From Croceicoccus sp. Ery15 (GTDB lineage: Bacteria; Pseudomonadota; Alphaproteobacteria; Sphingomonadales; Sphingomonadaceae), in NCBI RefSeq assembly GCF_020985305.1, contig NZ_CP087588.1, forward strand, positions 3,347,501-3,411,500: a stretch of DNA of 64,000 nucleotides, given 5' to 3'. How positions within the stretch are numbered: the first letter of the stretch is position 1; each line of letters opens with the position of its first letter. The notes under the pieces were generated by a model. It saw only the letters and a list, made by a program, of their open reading frames with translations. It was not told the DNA's origin and did not search any database. Both the position numbers and the translations under genes were made by a program. Positions 60,459 to 64,000 of this stretch are shown piece by piece.

Positions 60459-61964
60459 TCAATCCTGCCCTTCGTCGGCTGCGCCATAGAGCGGCGGCAT
60501 ATTGTCGGGGTCGCTGTAATCGCCGGTGGGGTCCCATCCGCCGCCCAGCGCATCGAACAGGGCGATCAGCGCATTGGCACGGTCGGCATGGGCCTGCACC
60601 AACCCGTTGCGGGAATTGAGCAAGGCGATTTCCTGCGTGTTCAAAGTGGTGAAATCGGTAAGGCCGGTGCGATATTGCGCGCGGGCATAAATGGCCGAAT
60701 TATTGGCCGCATCCAGCGCGGTGGTGAAATATCCCGCCCGCTCGTCCGCGCTTTGTTTGGATACGACGGCATTCTCCACATCCTCCAGCGCGGTCAGCAC
60801 CGTGCCGCGATAGCTGGCAAATGCGCCGTCGGCGGCAGCCTCGGCCGAACGGGCCTGCGCGGCCAGCTGACCGCCCGCGAAGATCGATTGCGCGATACCG
60901 GCGAACAGGCCGCCGGTGATCGTGTCGAACAGGTCCGAAAAGCTGGTGGCATTGGTGTCGAGGCTGCCGTTGATCGACAGGCTGGGCAGCAATTGCGCCT
61001 CTGCCACGCCGATCCGTGCGGTGGCGGCAGCCAGCTGGCGTTCGGCAGAGCGGACATCGGGGCGGCGGCGCAGGATATCGGCGGGAATGCCCGCGCCTGC
61101 CTGTTCGGGGCCCAGCGGGATCGGGGCCGGTTCGTCCAGCAGCGGCTTTACCGCGCCCGGCGCCTGCCCCGTCAACACGCCGATGCGCGAGACGGCGGCA
61201 TTATATTGCTGGCGGATCTGCGGGATCGTGGCAGCGGCCTGCGCACGGCTGGACCGCGCCTGTTCCTGATCGACCGCAGACACCAGCCCCGCCATCACGC
61301 GCCAGCCCGCGATTTCCAGATTCTCGTCCTGAATGGCAAGGCTCGCCTCTGCATTGGCAAGTTGCGCCTGATAGGCGCGGGCCGCGACGTAATTGCGCGC
61401 CACCTCGCTCTCTACCGCGCGCATGGTTGAGGCATAGTCGAAGCCCGCCGCTTCCAGATCGGCACGGCTGGCCTGAACCCCGCGCCGGATGCCGCCGAAC
61501 AGGTCGATCTGATAGCTGGCGTCGAGGCCGAGCGAGAAACTGTCCGCCCCGCCGCCGCCCGCGACGACCACCGTGCCGTCGGGCTGGGTCAGCGTGGTGC
61601 CGCCGCCGCGCAACGGCTCTGTCCGGTTATAGCCGCCCGAAACCGAGAGCGAGGGATAGAGTGAGGATTGGCTGACGACCAAAGCCTCGCGCGCTTGCCG
61701 CAAGCGTGAAAGGGCGAGGTCGAGGTCGGTATTGCCCTGTACCGCCTGTTCGATCACGCCGGTCAGCACCGGATCGTCGAACATGCGCCACCAGTCGACC
61801 AGCGCGGCGGTTTGCGCTTCGTCAGGGGCGGGCGTGGGCACTGACCAATCGGCGGGCACCCCCAGCGCCCCGGCCTCTGCCGGTTCGTAATCCGGTCCGG
61901 ACATGCAGCCCGCCAGCAAAAGGGCCAAGGCAGGCGCAGCCATGATATGGCGCGGCGTGAACAA
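60459..61964 (-). CDS. NodT/TolC-family outer membrane factor
   Basis: A 501-residue outer-membrane lipoprotein channel: MAAPALALLLAGCMSGPDYEPAE gives a lipobox (LLAGC), and two OEP repeats follow (DLALSRLRQAREALVVSQSS and SAERQLAAATARIGVAEAQLLPSLSINGSL). The start may be TTG at 61,964 or ATG at 61,943; both keep the lipobox. First gene of the efflux operon OMF-MFP-ATPase-permease. Substrates are unknown. Confidence 0.92.
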   Translation of the reverse strand: MFTPRHIMAAPALALLLAGCMSGPDYEPAEAGALGVPADWSVPTPAPDEAQTAALVDWWRMFDDPVLTGVIEQAVQGNTDLDLALSRLRQAREALVVSQSSLYPSLSVSGGYNRTEPLRGGGTTLTQPDGTVVVAGGGGADSFSLGLDASYQIDLFGGIRRGVQASRADLEAAGFDYASTMRAVESEVARNYVAARAYQAQLANAEASLAIQDENLEIAGWRVMAGLVSAVDQEQARSSRAQAAATIPQIRQQYNAAVSRIGVLTGQAPGAVKPLLDEPAPIPLGPEQAGAGIPADILRRRPDVRSAERQLAAATARIGVAEAQLLPSLSINGSLDTNATSFSDLFDTITGGLFAGIAQSIFAGGQLAAQARSAEAAADGAFASYRGTVLTALEDVENAVVSKQSADERAGYFTTALDAANNSAIYARAQYRTGLTDFTTLNTQEIALLNSRNGLVQAHADRANALIALFDALGGGWDPTGDYSDPDNMPPLYGAADEGQD

Positions 61965-62308
61965 TTATCTGACTTCCCTGAGCATATTATTGGCGCATGC
62001 TTGTTATTAGCTGCGATGTGGGCCCTGTTTTCTTGTCGAGGTCAAGCCCGCAACCCGCTGATTAGGGGCAATTGTGCGTAACTTCCTCTTGCCGATAGCC
62101 TGAATTGTCGCTCTGCTTGAGTTCGGCCCCATGCATCAGGGTTTTTCATGCAGTCCGGCACGGTCTCGTCATGGTGTTATCGGGGTCAAACCGGATGCGA
62201 AACTTCAACCAACTTGGTAATTTCCAGCTTAAATTCGGACATTTCGCACCATTCTGGATGTAAAATTTTGTATCAGCGGTGTCCATTGAGGGCTTGGGGG
62301 GAAATGGT
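61965..62308. other. Intergenic region between divergent efflux operon and L,D-transpeptidase
   Basis: About 340 bases that must contain both divergent promoters. It is AT-richer around 62,150-62,300. A minus-strand frame of 99 codons (62,146-62,445) overlaps the transpeptidase start and has no recognisable similarity, so it is not listed. Confidence 0.55.
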
Positions 62309-63343
62309 GTGACGAATATTTCACCAATGCAGAGCGTAAGGCCGATGCGGAGAGTAAGGCTGGCCGCCATCATTGCGGCAGTCACTTGCATGTCGATGGC
62401 GGGGCAGGCCGGTGCGGTGCAGGGCGCCAAGATTTCCTCGCACATCGAACTGGCCGAGGCGGCCGCCGATTTGCAGCCGGGCGAATGGGTCTGGGCCCCG
62501 CAGATCGCCGCAGACGGCCCGGTGACCGTGCTGGTCGATCTGACGTCGCAACTGGCGACTGTCTATCGCAATGGCGTGGCCATCGGCATCTCGACCGTGT
62601 CGACGGGCAAGCCGGGCCATGAAACCCCGACCGGCGTGTTCCAGATCCTGCAAAAGGACGCCGATCACCGGTCGAGCACCTATAATAACGCGCCCATGCC
62701 CTATCAGGAGCGCCTGACGTGGGACGGGGTGGCGCTGCACGCGGGCGGACTGCCGGGCTATCCCGAAAGCCACGGCTGTGTCCATCTGCCCTATACTTTC
62801 GCGAAAGAGCTGTTCCAGATCACCAGCATGGGTGGCACCGTGGTGGTTACGGGGCGGGCGGGCGATCCGGTGACCCATCCGGCGGGCGGCGTGCTGGCCC
62901 CGATCGACGAACTGGGCAATGCGGCGCAGCACCATGCGCTGTCCGCCGACGAGCAATGGGAATGGAACCATCAGGTTCCCGACGCGGGGCCTCTGTCGAT
63001 TATCGTTTCGACCACCGACCAGCGTGTGGTGGTGATGCGCAGCGGGCAGGAAGTGGGCCGCGCCCGTGCCGTGATCGACGGCTTCATGGGCGCGCATGTC
63101 GCCACGCTGCATGTGTCAGCCGACGGGGCGCATCACTGGATGCTAATCGGCGTGCCGGGGCATGAGGATGAGGCAGGGCGCGAACTGGATGCCGCCGCGC
63201 TCAACCGGTTGCGCCTGCCTGAAGGGTTCCGCACCATGCTGAACGACCGGATCGGCGAGGGGACGACCGTGCTGATCACCTCGGCCAGCGTGGGCGCGCA
63301 TAACAGCGGAAAGCAAATGACCCTGATGGCGGCGAACGATTAA
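62309..63343 (+). CDS. L,D-transpeptidase (YkuD domain)
   Basis: A 344-residue exported enzyme that cross-links peptidoglycan or attaches proteins to it. The signal region is VRLAAIIAAVTCMSMAGQAGA. The YkuD domain shows VTVLVDLTSQLATVYRNGVAIGISTVSTGKPGHETPTGVFQI and the catalytic block ALHAGGLPGYPESHGCVHLPYTFA, with His and Cys in SHGCVHL. The GTG at 62,309 follows a GGGGGA ribosome site; later ATG starts (62,327, 62,345) are possible. A second domain (NHQVPDAGPLSIIVSTTDQRVVVM) resembles a repeated half of the fold. Confidence 0.9.
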   Translation: MTNISPMQSVRPMRRVRLAAIIAAVTCMSMAGQAGAVQGAKISSHIELAEAAADLQPGEWVWAPQIAADGPVTVLVDLTSQLATVYRNGVAIGISTVSTGKPGHETPTGVFQILQKDADHRSSTYNNAPMPYQERLTWDGVALHAGGLPGYPESHGCVHLPYTFAKELFQITSMGGTVVVTGRAGDPVTHPAGGVLAPIDELGNAAQHHALSADEQWEWNHQVPDAGPLSIIVSTTDQRVVVMRSGQEVGRARAVIDGFMGAHVATLHVSADGAHHWMLIGVPGHEDEAGRELDAAALNRLRLPEGFRTMLNDRIGEGTTVLITSASVGAHNSGKQMTLMAAND

Positions 63344-63365
63344 AACGTGCCGATCGCGCAGGTGA

Positions 63366-63677
63366 TTACCGGTCCACCAGCGCAGTGATACGGTGCAGGA
63401 ACGGGTGATGCGGCGCGGGCCCGCGCTGGATCTGGCTGAAAATGCCGCCCGCCATGCCCGCCAGCTTCGTTTCGACGCACAGGATCTCCTCGCCCTTGCG
63501 GATGTCGATATGGGCGCGCAATTGGCCGTCGAACGTCAGATTTACGCCCTCTGCAGCGGGAAATTCGGCCAACAGCATCTGCCGTAACTGGCCCAGTTGC
63601 TCGCTAAGTCCGCGATCGGCGGCGGTTTTTGGAAAGGGCTCTACCTGCCCCGAAGTTTGTGCGGCACCACTGGACAT
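63366..63677 (-). CDS. Conserved small protein of unknown function
   Basis: A 103-residue protein, MSSGAAQTSGQVEPFPKTAA, then LSEQLGQLRQMLLAEFPAAEGVNLTFDGQLRAHIDIRKGEE and VETKLAGMAGGIFSQIQRGPAPHHPF. It is soluble, mixed alpha-beta. Proteins of this type occur in Sphingomonadales without assigned function. It converges with the L,D-transpeptidase gene. Confidence 0.65.
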   Translation of the reverse strand: MSSGAAQTSGQVEPFPKTAADRGLSEQLGQLRQMLLAEFPAAEGVNLTFDGQLRAHIDIRKGEEILCVETKLAGMAGGIFSQIQRGPAPHHPFLHRITALVDR

Positions 63678-63823
63678 GAAGACCCCCCATCTAAACGACC
63701 TGACCCTGCGTTAACTTTTACCAGAACGCTGCCGATTCGGCGAGCGCGATAAGGGGGCCGGATGCGCTTTGCCATGATCGATACGGCTTGCGGCCCGATC
63801 GTTTCGCGGCCAGAAACGCATCC

Positions 63824-64000
63824 ATGCCGAACGCGCCGCAAAATTGCCGAAACCGCCATCTGCTGGCGGAACTTCGCATCGCTCTGTTCGTGATCGCTGC
63901 CTTACTGGCCACCGCGATGCTTGTCGGCGGACCGGCCCGCGCGGCTGCGCCCGCGGCGGGCACGGCCCTTGTCACCAAGGACGAAACGCAAAAGGCCCTC
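63824..64000 (+). CDS. Exported protein, N-terminal part (runs off the window)
   Basis: The frame opens with ATG at 63,824 and is still open at the window end (59 codons). It starts MPNAPQNCRNRHLLAELRIA, with a hydrophobic core LFVIAALLATAMLVGG and a probable signal peptidase site after ARA or ARAAA. The mature start is APAAGTALVTKDETQKAL. The product cannot be named from this fragment. The ribosome site is weak. Confidence 0.55.
   Translation, partial: MPNAPQNCRNRHLLAELRIALFVIAALLATAMLVGGPARAAAPAAGTALVTKDETQKAL

Overview
The window looks like high-G+C alphaproteobacterial DNA, most likely from the order Sphingomonadales. The chromosomal genes (zwf-edd-eda with an alphaproteobacterial-type PEP carboxylase, a MacAB/NodT-type efflux operon, tldD) and the mobile backbone (RlxS relaxase, TraF, DUF2840, DUF736, RepA, DUF2285, DUF932, ParB) are familiar from that group. 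The genus cannot be fixed from the sequence alone.

Layout. (1) 1-16,222 is the right-hand part of an integrative conjugative element (ICE-A), read almost entirely on the minus strand. In transcription order it carries the ietA/ietS ATPase-protease pair, a large ParB-like protein, a second DUF736 gene, a DUF932 gene, an XRE regulator, a DUF2285 regulator, an AlpA-type excisionase, RepA with an iteron origin, DUF2840, TraF, DUF736, a lytic transglycosylase and the start of the relaxase. The rest of the conjugation machinery must lie left of base 1. Two plus-strand cargo genes (AbiGi-like and DUF2026) interrupt the minus-strand order. (2) 16,223-36,095 is a second island (GI-B) bounded by a 45-bp direct repeat of the 3' part of tRNA-Gly(GCC). 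It has its own tyrosine integrase and a repA-less copy of ICE-A's origin. Its cargo is an MNT-HEPN protein, a cobalamin-riboswitch uptake operon plus a second riboswitch in front of a 64-residue exported peptide, an IS66 and an IS5-family element, and envelope/stress genes (DUF305 remnant, zf-TFIIB, CaCA antiporter, MscS channel, PAP2 phosphatase, universal stress protein). (3) 36,051-36,125 is the intact tRNA-Gly(GCC). (4) 36,126-64,000 is ordinary chromosome: thioredoxin-TPR, LON-domain protein, MarC, folD, YggT, argB, PEP carboxylase, Entner-Doudoroff genes, transglutaminase, YjbQ, diacylglycerol kinase with a nucleotidyltransferase-like partner, DUF924, tldD, an ABC ATPase, a MacAB-NodT efflux operon and an L,D-transpeptidase.

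How it fits together. ICE-A and GI-B sit in tandem at one tRNA-Gly gene but use different integrases: the arm-type repeats at the end of ICE-A (CGCGTAAGCA) differ from those repeated at both ends of GI-B (TGCTTCCCC). GI-B has no relaxase, type IV secretion or replication gene in view, yet it keeps an origin that matches ICE-A's RepA origin in iteron spacing, a shared 14-base block and hairpin position. GI-B may therefore be a satellite that borrows ICE-A functions. The least explained objects are that duplicated origin, the riboswitch-controlled 64-residue peptide, a 59-nt structured module conserved after both riboswitches, and a roughly 188-bp structured leader repeated in front of the DUF932 and ParB genes.
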